From NCBI GenBank assembly GCA_902827205.1, contig LR792634.1, positions 806,001 to 870,000 of the forward strand: a stretch of DNA of 64,000 nucleotides, given 5' to 3'. This document shows positions 1 to 8,061 of this stretch, piece after piece. The DNA is from Methanocaldococcus lauensis. GTDB taxonomy: Archaea > AGJL01 > Methanococci > Methanococcales > Methanocaldococcaceae. A program made the translations under genes and the position numbers. The notes under the pieces are model-generated. The model was not told the DNA's origin. It did not search any database and was given only the letters and a program-made list of their open reading frames with translations. Positions within the stretch are counted from its first letter, which is position 1. Each line of letters begins with the position of its first letter.

Positions 1-1689
1 TACAAAATATTATCAGATAAATATTTACAACAAAAAAATAATGATGTAATTCCAAGGTATTATATTGAAGGTGATCCAATACTATCTATTTTAAAAATTA
101 CTGTAGAAAACAAATATAATAAAGATATTTTAGCAAGATTGTTCATAAATTATGGCAATAAAATTGTAAAAAATATAAAGCTTAATAAAACCAAAGATAA
201 TATTCTATATATTCCAATATATACAACTAAAGGGACAAAAAATATAGAAGTAAAGATATATCCTATAGATGCTGATAAACTTATTTTTGAGAAAAATTAT
301 TCTGTTAATATAAATCCAATACCTGTAGCTCCTGTAATTATTGAAAACGTTATTTTACCTAAAGATGACAATATAAATACTGATACAAATATTGGAGGAG
401 ACGTTTTAGTAGGAAAAAAATACAATATAACAATAATACTAAAAAATATCTATAATAAAACATTATATGGTAAAATTACTATAGATGATAATTTTCCTAA
501 AGGTGTAGCAAATTATACTAAAACAATAAACTTTAGCATATATCCTCATACAACTAAAAAAATAAATGTTCCAATAATATTTTATAGGGAAATTAATGGG
601 GATTTAAAGATTACTGTTTCTGTTGATGGGGGATCTAAGGATTCCACATCTTTGGCACACTTTTGTGCAGTGCTACCAATAGATGTAATTAGAGTATATT
701 ATAACAACACTTTACTATTGGGAAAAATAAATACAATAAACAAAAATGGAGGAATTTACATAAATAAACCTATTGCAGGCTTTAACAACACATGTGTAGT
801 TGAACTTAGAAATAAATTAAATAAAGATATTGTATGCGATGTTTGGGTAGAAGTTATTGATGAAAATGGAACTATTAAAGCAAAAAGTAATTGCAAAACA
901 GTTACTTTAAAAAAATTATCTACTACTGAAATATCATTTCCAATATTTTTTGATGAGGGATTTGAAGGATATACTATAGCGCATATTATTCCAAAATCCT
1001 TAGAAAATGTTGATATTACATATACTGAAGGTTATGGAATACATCCTGTTCTAATATCAAACTACTATGAAATTGGGAGATATTCAGCTATTGATCTCTT
1101 AGGTAATAAAGTAGCAACAGGGACACATGTAGTTACAGAAGTTATTTCTCCAGTGAATATTGAAAATATATCGTATAATGATAGTATATTGATTGCAAAA
1201 ATTAGAAATGACAAGTTTCCAGTAAATTTAACAATACAGTATTGGGCAGTTATTGAAAATAATTCAAAAATATATTATAAAAGTCCAACCTATCAGGAAG
1301 AAATCTATCCAAAATCTGAAAAGAGTTTGAAAATACCTATAGATACTAAAACTCTAAAATTTGGAAGATACAATGTAACATTATACATAAAAATTGATGA
1401 CTTTGCATTATACAATAATAAAAAAGTTCCAATAATTTTACAAAAATCAGTATCTCTTACAAATAATAAAAATATACTTAACGGACATCATAATAACCTT
1501 ACAGAACAATATAATATCACATCTAAAAATAAATCAGATATTATAAATACAAAAGGAAATTCTACCGAAATTTCAAGAAAAAATGCTATAAATAGGACTA
1601 AAAAAACCTCAGAACATAAAAACATATTAAGTAACTTTTCTGAGTTTTTAGAGGGAATAGTTTCTACAATTATTGGAATTTTTAGATAA
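1..1689 (+). CDS. Large surface-type repeat protein, 5' end outside the window (partial)
   Basis: The reading frame is open from the first base, so the visible 562 codons are the C-terminal part of a longer protein; the internal ATG at 139 is not a start. The visible part is rich in beta-branched residues, Asn and Lys and carries many N-x-S/T sequons. It reads like tandem Ig-like or CARDB-like beta-sandwich domains; for example, the phrase 'VGKKYNITIILKNIYNKTL' is typical of such domains. A low-complexity Asn/Lys/Ser stretch follows, then a short hydrophobic C-terminal segment ending GIVSTIIGIFR that could touch the membrane. An exported, glycosylated cell-envelope protein is inferred from composition only. 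I do not recognise the family. Confidence 0.6.
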   Translation, partial: YKILSDKYLQQKNNDVIPRYYIEGDPILSILKITVENKYNKDILARLFINYGNKIVKNIKLNKTKDNILYIPIYTTKGTKNIEVKIYPIDADKLIFEKNYSVNINPIPVAPVIIENVILPKDDNINTDTNIGGDVLVGKKYNITIILKNIYNKTLYGKITIDDNFPKGVANYTKTINFSIYPHTTKKINVPIIFYREINGDLKITVSVDGGSKDSTSLAHFCAVLPIDVIRVYYNNTLLLGKINTINKNGGIYINKPIAGFNNTCVVELRNKLNKDIVCDVWVEVIDENGTIKAKSNCKTVTLKKLSTTEISFPIFFDEGFEGYTIAHIIPKSLENVDITYTEGYGIHPVLISNYYEIGRYSAIDLLGNKVATGTHVVTEVISPVNIENISYNDSILIAKIRNDKFPVNLTIQYWAVIENNSKIYYKSPTYQEEIYPKSEKSLKIPIDTKTLKFGRYNVTLYIKIDDFALYNNKKVPIILQKSVSLTNNKNILNGHHNNLTEQYNITSKNKSDIINTKGNSTEISRKNAINRTKKTSEHKNILSNFSEFLEGIVSTIIGIFR

Positions 1690-1745
1690 TTAATAAAATA
1701 AAAAATAATTAAATAAAAATTAATTTTGTGGGGAGGGGTAATATT

Positions 1746-2081
1746 ATGTGCTTAGTATTTATCGATCCAATGATCATTAGATCACTTAATAAAAGTAAAT
1801 TAAGAAAAAAAATATTATATCTTCTATATAAAATATATCCTAATGGCATTTACTTATCAGAAATTTCAAGAAGAGTAAGATCTGACCCCAGTAATGTTCT
1901 TGGATGTTTAAAAGGTTTAAATGGAAGGTATAATGGTAATTTTTCCCTAATTGAATTAGGATTGGTAGAATGCATTGAAGTGGGGGGAATGAAATTATAT
2001 AAGCTAACAGATTATGGAAAAAAAATTGTTGATATATTAATGGATCAAGATAGTGATTTTATAGATACTTTAAGGTGGTAG
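1746..2081 (+). CDS. Winged-helix DNA-binding protein, 111 aa
   Basis: Start chosen at ATG 1746 because GGGGAGGGG lies 7 nt upstream; an upstream GTG at 1728 has no such site. Residues about 15-60 form a helix-turn-helix (LYKIYPNGIYLSEISRRVRSDPSNVLGCLKGL). The C-terminal half ends in a wing-like 'GMKLYKLTDYGKKIVDIL', as in archaeal winged-helix regulators that sense gene-dosage or stress. It ends 3 nt before the methyltransferase start, so the two are almost certainly cotranscribed and it may regulate that operon. The target is unknown. Confidence 0.7.
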   Translation: MCLVFIDPMIIRSLNKSKLRKKILYLLYKIYPNGIYLSEISRRVRSDPSNVLGCLKGLNGRYNGNFSLIELGLVECIEVGGMKLYKLTDYGKKIVDILMDQDSDFIDTLRW

Positions 2082-2084
2082 TGT

Positions 2085-3185
2085 ATGAGATTTGAGTCTT
2101 TGAATATCGAAGAGATTGTTGAAGGAAGGTTTAACATAGATAAAGATACAAAAAAAGTAGATGAAATTATTTGTGAAGTTATAAATAATATAGTACCATC
2201 TGAAATTAAACTAAAAAAGAAAATTGAAATGATAGATAGCACCATAGAATACTTAGGTTATGAATTACTTACTACCTTTATAAAGCAGGGAGTAGAATTT
2301 GGAATCTTTTCAATTATCTCAAAATATTCTCCAAAAATTGATGATATTCCTTCGTTAGTTAAATATCCAAATACTCAGTTTGTTATTGACTACATAAAAA
2401 CATCATTAAACATTGGAATTTTAAAGTATGATAACAATAAAATTAAAATAAACGAAGATTATGAAGTAAATATAAAAATGCCAAAGTTTAACAAAATTAT
2501 TAGTGATTACATAATGAAATATAACTTTATAACTTATATATCAAGGTATGCTTTAATTAGCTATACCCACCCAAAGATCTCTATAAATTTCAAAAAAGAT
2601 CCTGACATATGGGATATGATATTAAGCAGTCCATATTATTCATTGTTTAGAGAAATTGCAAATGAGTATTTAAAAATTGAAGTGGATGACTATATACTAG
2701 ATGTAGGGTGTGGTTCAAGATCTCCAAAGTACTTTATAGATATTATTTATCCTAAGGGATTCTATATGGGTGTGGATATATCAAAAGGTTTATTACAAAT
2801 TGCAGAATGTAGGGTAAAAAAATTATATTATGACTGTTACGATTTTAAAAATATAGATTTTACTAAAATAATTCCTAAAGAGAAATATGATTATGTTATA
2901 TGCACACATACTTTAAAATATGCTTCATTGTTAAAACAATTTTTATTAAATATGATGAATTCTATTCATAGGGGTGGAAAAATATTTATTTCAGAAGATT
3001 TTATTCCGAAAAACAGTAAAGAAAACTGTACTTATAAAGAGATATTTGAATTTTATAATAGATTAAATTGTAGATTTAGAAGATATTATTCAGAAGAAGA
3101 TATCACTAATGTTCTTAATTTATTAGGATTTGATTTTAAAATTAAAAGATTAGGTAATGGAATTTTAGTCATTGAAAAGATATAA
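2085..3185 (+). CDS. SAM-dependent methyltransferase with an N-terminal extra domain, 366 aa
   Basis: The C-terminal half is a class I Rossmann methyltransferase: motif I is ILDVGCGSRSP (about residue 205) and the acidic strand-2 motif is MGVDISKG. Later come CYDFKNIDF and a VICTHTLKY motif IV region. The first about 190 residues look like a helical or winged-helix domain of the type found in O-methyltransferases. The substrate cannot be read from the sequence. It is tightly coupled (3 nt) to the upstream winged-helix gene, which suggests a small regulated unit. The start at ATG 2085 has an upstream GGTGGT. Confidence 0.7.
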   Translation: MRFESLNIEEIVEGRFNIDKDTKKVDEIICEVINNIVPSEIKLKKKIEMIDSTIEYLGYELLTTFIKQGVEFGIFSIISKYSPKIDDIPSLVKYPNTQFVIDYIKTSLNIGILKYDNNKIKINEDYEVNIKMPKFNKIISDYIMKYNFITYISRYALISYTHPKISINFKKDPDIWDMILSSPYYSLFREIANEYLKIEVDDYILDVGCGSRSPKYFIDIIYPKGFYMGVDISKGLLQIAECRVKKLYYDCYDFKNIDFTKIIPKEKYDYVICTHTLKYASLLKQFLLNMMNSIHRGGKIFISEDFIPKNSKENCTYKEIFEFYNRLNCRFRRYYSEEDITNVLNLLGFDFKIKRLGNGILVIEKI

Positions 3186-3256
3186 TAAAGATTATTATAT
3201 ATTTTAAATTTATATAAAATTAATACTTAAATGATAATGCTTAAAGTGGTAATATT

Positions 3257-3991
3257 ATGAAAGCTAAGGAAATTATAGAATTTATTGAAAGCTTTGCACC
3301 AAAGGAGTTGGCAATTGAAGGAGACAATGTAGGATTACAAGTTGGAGACAACTTAGATAAAGAAGTAAAAAAAATGGGCATAGCCTTAGATCCTTCACTG
3401 TCAGTTATTAAAAAAGCTGAAAAAGAAAAAGTAGATTTTTTATTTACTCATCATCCATTATTAAAAGACCCAATAAGAAATTTTACAGGCATTATTTACA
3501 AAAAACTAAAAATATTAATGGAAAATGACATTATTTTATACTCTGCCCATACAAACTTAGATATCTGCAAAAATGGGTTAAATGATGCTTTAGCTGAAGT
3601 TTATAATTTGGAGAATGTTGAGCCTTTATATGATAATGGACTAGGGAGAGTTGGACTATTTAGAGGAACATTTGAAGAATTTTTGGATATAACTAAAAAA
3701 TATATCTACAAAAATCCTATTGTTGTTAAGAGTAAAGAAGTAGGGGATAACTTTAAATTAGCAGTTTTATCAGGATATGGTTTATCTCAATCCTCTATAA
3801 AATATGTTTCTGAAAAGGCAGATGTATATCTTTCTGGAGATTTAACTCACCATTCAAAAATTTTATCTAAAGAACTTGGTTTAGTTGTTGTTGATGCTAC
3901 GCACTACTCAACAGAAGTTTATGGATTAAAGAAATTTATGAAATATTTATCTTTAAATTTAGATGTAGAAATAGTCAGTTTAGATTTTTAA
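3257..3991 (+). CDS. NIF3/DUF34 family dinuclear metal protein, 244 aa
   Basis: The sequence is a full-length NIF3 protein. It has FTHHPLLKDP (about residues 68-77), SAHTNLDICKNGLNDALA (about 97-114) and C-terminal GDLTHHS and VVDATHYSTE metal-ligand segments, the usual two-metal signature. The length matches the archaeal family and resembles MJ0927 as I recall it. NIF3 proteins are often annotated as GTP cyclohydrolase I type 2, but that activity is not established for most members. The gene is monocistronic here, followed by a non-coding stretch with hairpins. Confidence 0.85.
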   Translation: MKAKEIIEFIESFAPKELAIEGDNVGLQVGDNLDKEVKKMGIALDPSLSVIKKAEKEKVDFLFTHHPLLKDPIRNFTGIIYKKLKILMENDIILYSAHTNLDICKNGLNDALAEVYNLENVEPLYDNGLGRVGLFRGTFEEFLDITKKYIYKNPIVVKSKEVGDNFKLAVLSGYGLSQSSIKYVSEKADVYLSGDLTHHSKILSKELGLVVVDATHYSTEVYGLKKFMKYLSLNLDVEIVSLDF

Positions 3992-4037
3992 ATGTATTAA
4001 TATGTTCTAAAACTATCTACCATTTAAATTAATATTA

Positions 4038-4057
4038 CGGAAGGAAGTTTCCTTCTG
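4038..4057. terminator. Hairpin downstream of the NIF3 gene
   Basis: GAAGGA (4040-4045) pairs with TCCTTC (4050-4055) around a 4-nt loop, extended by C-G and G-U pairs. TTTT follows shortly after. The position 47 nt past the NIF3 stop suggests a role in 3' end formation. The same bases also spell GGAA-N6-TTCC, the NrpR operator form, discussed separately. Confidence 0.3.
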
Positions 4058-4091
4058 GTTTTATGGTATTATACACTAAACCCATATAAAA

Positions 4092-4159
4092 AAATAACCT
4101 ATTGAAAATAGACATCGGGATAAAAATTTCTCAGAAATTCAAAGTTTAATAGGCTATTT
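4092..4159. repeat. 68-bp inverted-repeat element in the NIF3-HTH intergenic region
   Basis: AAATAACCTATT (4092-4103) and AATAGGCTATTT (4148-4159) are inverted copies with one mismatch. Inside is a smaller hairpin, AATTTC-TCA-GAAATT. The element lies in a 293-bp gene-free stretch. It could be a transcript-level structure, a small non-autonomous element, or part of the control region of the next operon. Confidence 0.4.
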
Positions 4160-4284
4160 ACAAAATCTTATTAAAAAGTAATTATTAACTAAAGTTTTAT
4201 ATATTATTTCAACATTTAATTTTATATTATTATTATATAATTTTTACATATTTTTGTAGTATGATAAACTTTAAGTGTGATACT

Positions 4285-4605
4285 ATGCCAATATTTCAAG
4301 TTCTTGGTAAAAAGGGAACAATAGAAATATTATATAAAATTAAAGATGGGGTTAATTCTTTTACTAACATAAAGGAAGCTATGGATAGGGATGGCTGTAG
4401 TGTTAGTACAAGAACTCTTGCTGAAAGATTAAGTGAATTAGAGAACGAAAATTTAATACAAAAAATCGGAAATAAATATTATCTGACTAAAAAAGGAGAA
4501 GAATCTTTAGAAATTATTGAGAATATTTTAAAATGGGAAGCCAAGTGGGAAGAAGCAAAAATCCCAAAAATTATAATTGGAATGCTTGGAGATAAAGAAA
4601 GATAA
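4285..4605 (+). CDS. HxlR-like winged-helix regulator, 106 aa
   Basis: The ATG at 4285 is preferred because GTGAT sits just upstream; an in-frame ATG at 4261 would add eight residues. The protein is a single winged-helix domain: 'FQVLGKKGTIEILYKIKDG' is helix 1, 'VSTRTLAERLSELENENLIQ' is the recognition region, and 'KIGNKYYLTKKGEES' is the wing, matching the HxlR/PadR-like layout. It ends with a basic helix. It lies 14 nt upstream of a MinD-like ATPase gene, so the two form an operon. Its ligand and target are unknown. Confidence 0.7.
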   Translation: MPIFQVLGKKGTIEILYKIKDGVNSFTNIKEAMDRDGCSVSTRTLAERLSELENENLIQKIGNKYYLTKKGEESLEIIENILKWEAKWEEAKIPKIIIGMLGDKER

Positions 4606-4619
4606 TGGGTGAATAATGT

Positions 4620-5390
4620 ATGAAAATAGTTACATTTTCTGTTGCAAAGGGTGGTGTAGGAAAAACAATCATTACAGCAAATGTTGCAGCAGCATTGGCA
4701 ATAAAAAATAAGAAAGTTTTGCTTATTGATGGAGATATAGGATCAAAATCCTTATCTCATCTTTTAAATATAAAATCAGACGTATTTTTGTTGGATGTAA
4801 TAGAAAGTGGAGGTTCAATAAAAGATGCCATAGTTAAAACATTAATTGAAAATCTTGAATTATTGTCAATTGGTAAGTCACTTACTGATTACTTAAAATT
4901 TGACATAGATGTGCTAAAAAAATTTGATGAGTTAAAAGATTACGACTATATATTTATAGATGCCCCAACAACATCAAGTGGTATTGAAACATACTTAGCG
5001 TTAGGGTTTTCTAACTACTTTGTTCCAATTTTGGATTATACTGCATTTGGTCCAAGTTTGCAGGGGGCTATTAATACCATAGTAATTGGAAAAAATTATT
5101 TAGAAAGTGAGCCAGTAGGATTTATAATAAACAAAGCTGATGAGTTGCCAGAAACAGTTGTTAACGATGTTAAGAAAATATTAGGTTTGGAGTGTATCTC
5201 TATCATTCACAAAAGTTCTGTAGTAGAACAATCCTACGCAAAAAAAGAAATTGTCTATTTAAAACATTCAGATAAAAAATTCAACTCTGAAATTAATAAA
5301 ATCGTTAATGTATTGGAAAAACTAAAAGAAGCAAAGAAAAGAAACATTCCTAAGGTTCTTGAAAAAATAAAAGAAAGCACTTTGTTATAA
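4620..5390 (+). CDS. MinD/ParA-type P-loop ATPase, 256 aa
   Basis: The protein starts MKIVTFSVAKGGVGKT, a deviant Walker A motif (KGGVGKT, residues 10-16) with the signature lysine. Switch II is 'DYIFIDAPTTSSG' and a Walker A' region reads LLIDGDIGSKSL. It lacks the ferredoxin insert of the two-[4Fe-4S] archaeal MinD relatives. A long C-terminal helix (ENVLEKLKEAKKRN) could be a membrane- or partner-binding tail. It is cotranscribed with the preceding winged-helix gene, which suggests a regulator-ATPase pair rather than classical cell-division MinD. Its stop codon abuts the stop of the convergent membrane-protein gene. Confidence 0.8.
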   Translation: MKIVTFSVAKGGVGKTIITANVAAALAIKNKKVLLIDGDIGSKSLSHLLNIKSDVFLLDVIESGGSIKDAIVKTLIENLELLSIGKSLTDYLKFDIDVLKKFDELKDYDYIFIDAPTTSSGIETYLALGFSNYFVPILDYTAFGPSLQGAINTIVIGKNYLESEPVGFIINKADELPETVVNDVKKILGLECISIIHKSSVVEQSYAKKEIVYLKHSDKKFNSEINKIVNVLEKLKEAKKRNIPKVLEKIKESTLL

Positions 5391-6281
5391 TTAATCTTTT
5401 TTACTTTTTTTGTTATTTTTTAATACCATAATATCTACAATATTCATTAAAATTTCTTTTTGCTCTTCTTCAGAGGGTATTTTTAAATTATACTTTTTTA
5501 GTAATTTCTCATCTACATTAAATTTACAACCTAATTTTACTTCTTCGTCAATGTATTTTCTTAATAATTCTTCTTTTAATTTTGTAGCATTTTTTAAGAA
5601 ACATTTACTAATTTCTAATACAAGAATTACAAATATAGCTCCCACGATTGTCATAACTATTCTTTCTTTTATATATTCGGGAATAGATATAATGTAATCC
5701 TCTGCATTTAGATGTAAATACAGTATTCCCAAAATAGAACCATAAAGATGATCAACCATAACTGATGTAAATGATAATATTAAAGCTCCAATTAGGGTTT
5801 TTTTAAAATCTTTGTTGAATAATAATTTGCTTATTTTATCTCTACAAATAACAACAAGAAGTAAAGCAAAAATTGTTAAAATAGGATGATAAAATGCAAC
5901 TCTACCAACATTTGTTGAATAAAATATTAATAACCCCACAATAAATATTAATATAGAATACTTCCATTTACCTTCTGATAGTGCTCCTGCTGATATTGTT
6001 GCTAGTACTGGAGGCATTATTGAATATAATCCAAAATAAAACGCTTTTGGTTTTATAAAAAAGTAAATTAATGTAGAAACTCCTATCGCAAGAGCTCCAT
6101 ATATAGGACCTAACACAAGACCACATAATGCGGAAATACTTGGATATGCATTTATTTTGTGCGGAACTCCTACCATTTCAAATCTGAGAAATGGAATAAA
6201 TATAAATATAAATGTAACTATGCCACTAAAAAGCAATAATAAGGTTTTTTTATCTTTTCTAATGTATTTAAATAAGTTCAT
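5391..6281 (-). CDS. Polytopic membrane protein, ECF S-component-like, 296 aa
   Basis: About six or seven hydrophobic segments cover residues 12-220. A cytoplasmic charged tail of about 75 residues ends in KNNKKSKKD. The stretch 'INAYPSISALCGLVLGPIYGALAIGVSTLIYFF' resembles the substrate-binding S components of energy-coupling-factor transporters (small-residue helix pairs, 'GPIYGA'). No ATPase or T component is adjacent, so it would need a shared ECF module. The substrate is unknown. It converges with the MinD-like gene with no spacer. Confidence 0.5.
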   Translation of the reverse strand: MNLFKYIRKDKKTLLLLFSGIVTFIFIFIPFLRFEMVGVPHKINAYPSISALCGLVLGPIYGALAIGVSTLIYFFIKPKAFYFGLYSIMPPVLATISAGALSEGKWKYSILIFIVGLLIFYSTNVGRVAFYHPILTIFALLLVVICRDKISKLLFNKDFKKTLIGALILSFTSVMVDHLYGSILGILYLHLNAEDYIISIPEYIKERIVMTIVGAIFVILVLEISKCFLKNATKLKEELLRKYIDEEVKLGCKFNVDEKLLKKYNLKIPSEEEQKEILMNIVDIMVLKNNKKSKKD

Positions 6282-6411
6282 ATTACCACATAATGCATAT
6301 TATTATTAAAATCATTTAATATAGCTATTAGATAAATTATAGAAAAACTTCAATATTCTTATTAGACCTAAACACAATATATTAAAGACTTTCGCATATA
6401 TAAACAATAAG

Positions 6412-6440
6412 GAAATGGGATGCCTTTAGGCATCTTATTT
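6412..6440. promoter_or_regulatory. Hairpin between divergent membrane-protein and CBS genes
   Basis: GATGCC (6419-6424), loop TTTA and GGCATC (6429-6434) form a perfect 6-bp stem. It is extended by GAAAT/ATTTTC pairing with small bulges. It lies 70 nt before the CBS gene start, in a 228-bp divergent intergenic region. The stem core is like that of the larger hairpin at 60547-60572. Confidence 0.35.
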
Positions 6441-6509
6441 TCAATATTATTTATTATATAATAATAGATACTAAAAATTAATCCAATAAAATTTCAATAG
6501 GTGTTATAA

Positions 6510-6935
6510 ATGGTTTATGCCCTAAAAGATATAAAAGTAAAGGATATAATGACAAAAAATGTTATAACAGCAAAAAAAGATGAAGGTGTTATAGAGGCAT
6601 TTGAAAAAATGTTAAAATATAAAATTAGCTCCTTGCCTGTAGTTAATGACGAAAATAAAGTTATAGGAATCGTTACAACAACTGACATTGGATACAATTT
6701 AATAAGGGATAGATACACATTAGAAACTAAAATTGAGGATGTAATGACTAAAGATGTGATTACCATAGATAAAGATGCAAGCATATTAGAGGCTATTAAA
6801 AAAATGGATATTACTGGAAAGACAGAAATTATTAATCAACTACCCGTTGTTGATGATAATAACAAGTTAGTTGGAATAATTTCAGATGGAGACATAATTA
6901 GGGCAATATCAAGATATATTATTAGAGATAAATAA
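6510..6935 (+). CDS. Tandem CBS-domain protein, 141 aa
   Basis: Two CBS motifs fill the protein. The first reads '[18 protein letters not shown]...[21 protein letters not shown]' (residues about 9-60). The second reads '[15 protein letters not shown]...[21 protein letters not shown]' (about 75-135). Stand-alone CBS pairs bind adenine nucleotides or SAM and act as energy or metabolite sensors. It lies 16 nt upstream of the methanogenesis marker 11 gene, so the two are probably cotranscribed. No enzymatic domain is present. Confidence 0.85.
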   Translation: MVYALKDIKVKDIMTKNVITAKKDEGVIEAFEKMLKYKISSLPVVNDENKVIGIVTTTDIGYNLIRDRYTLETKIEDVMTKDVITIDKDASILEAIKKMDITGKTEIINQLPVVDDNNKLVGIISDGDIIRAISRYIIRDK

Positions 6936-6951
6936 ATATTTAGGTGATTTT

Positions 6952-7878
6952 ATGCACCATAATGATATTCATTATAAAAAAGTTATAGCTATGGTTGATG
7001 ATGCTCTAAATTTTGTTGAAATTGTTGAGGAACATCCTTGTCCTAATGGCAGTGAGTGGGTTATATATCAATATAAGAGAACTTCACCATTAATATTATC
7101 AGCGTGGAGAGATGGAAATAAACATCATTTTGTAACTAAAATTGGTAAAGAAAAATTAAATTTAGTTCCTTCATTATCTGCCGCTGGAATTGAGGAAGTT
7201 TATATTGAAAATGATAAAGTTCATATCGTCTATGCTGGATTAGCTGGAGGAGGAGTAGGGACTGAATTAAGAAAAGGGGCTGAAAATGTCATTGAAGTAA
7301 ATATCTTAGAGAAGGGTGGAGGTTCAAAAATAGGAAGGGCTGAAGTGGTAACTCCAAAAATGGAGAAGGTTATTATTGGTATAGATGATACAGACACAAA
7401 AGAGAAAGGAGCCACTTGGGTTTTGGCTCACGAAATTGGTTTAGAAGTAGAGAAACATAAGTTAGGTTATTACTTAGACCATACAATTGTCCAACTATAT
7501 CCGGGAAATCCTAACAAAACTCAAAATTGCGTTTCAATTGCTTTAAGTTTTGCTGTTTATCTAGAATACAAATATAAAATTGATAAATTTGTTAAAAAAT
7601 TGTTAAAAGAGAGAAGTTTATCAGATAATACTGCAATGGCTGTATATTATGGACTATTTCCATCAAAAAGTATGAAATTATTTACTATGAAGGCAAAAAA
7701 GAAAATGGTTACATTAGAAGAAGCAAAATCTATCGCCTTAAGAAACAATATAAAAATAATTCCAGTTACTGGTGAAGGAGGAATTATTGGAGCTGTGGCA
7801 GCGTTAGGTTTGGCTGAACATCACGACTTAGCTCCTAAATTATGCGAAGATATTGAAATGAAGAAAACTATAATATAA
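6952..7878 (+). CDS. Methanogenesis marker protein 11, 308 aa
   Basis: The sequence matches my recollection of methanogenesis marker 11, a family of unknown function found in essentially all methanogens. An N-terminal domain (about 1-120) precedes a domain with IGIDDTDTKEKGATW (about residues 143-157). That Asp-Asp-x-Asp motif resembles the DUF1743/TiaS-type ATP-binding fold. The C-terminus has a glycine-rich TGEGGIIGAVAALGLAEHHDL segment. It starts at ATG 6952 with GGTGA upstream and follows the CBS gene. Confidence 0.75.
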   Translation: MHHNDIHYKKVIAMVDDALNFVEIVEEHPCPNGSEWVIYQYKRTSPLILSAWRDGNKHHFVTKIGKEKLNLVPSLSAAGIEEVYIENDKVHIVYAGLAGGGVGTELRKGAENVIEVNILEKGGGSKIGRAEVVTPKMEKVIIGIDDTDTKEKGATWVLAHEIGLEVEKHKLGYYLDHTIVQLYPGNPNKTQNCVSIALSFAVYLEYKYKIDKFVKKLLKERSLSDNTAMAVYYGLFPSKSMKLFTMKAKKKMVTLEEAKSIALRNNIKIIPVTGEGGIIGAVAALGLAEHHDLAPKLCEDIEMKKTII

Positions 7879-8061
7879 GTAAGATTAATTTTAATTTTTT
7901 ATAAATTCTCATTACATCTGAATTTATTATACATAACACCTTAATGATTATTTTAATAATTAAATAATTATTAGAAATTCTAATTGGAAGTATTTTATAG
8001 TTTTTTAAAGTTATTGATTATTACCCTATTCATTAAGAATATTATATTAATGGTGATAATT

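Noticed and set aside
139-1689. Surface protein starting at 139
   Set aside because: The frame is open back to base 1 with similar composition, and the codon at 139 is an internal TTG without a binding site.
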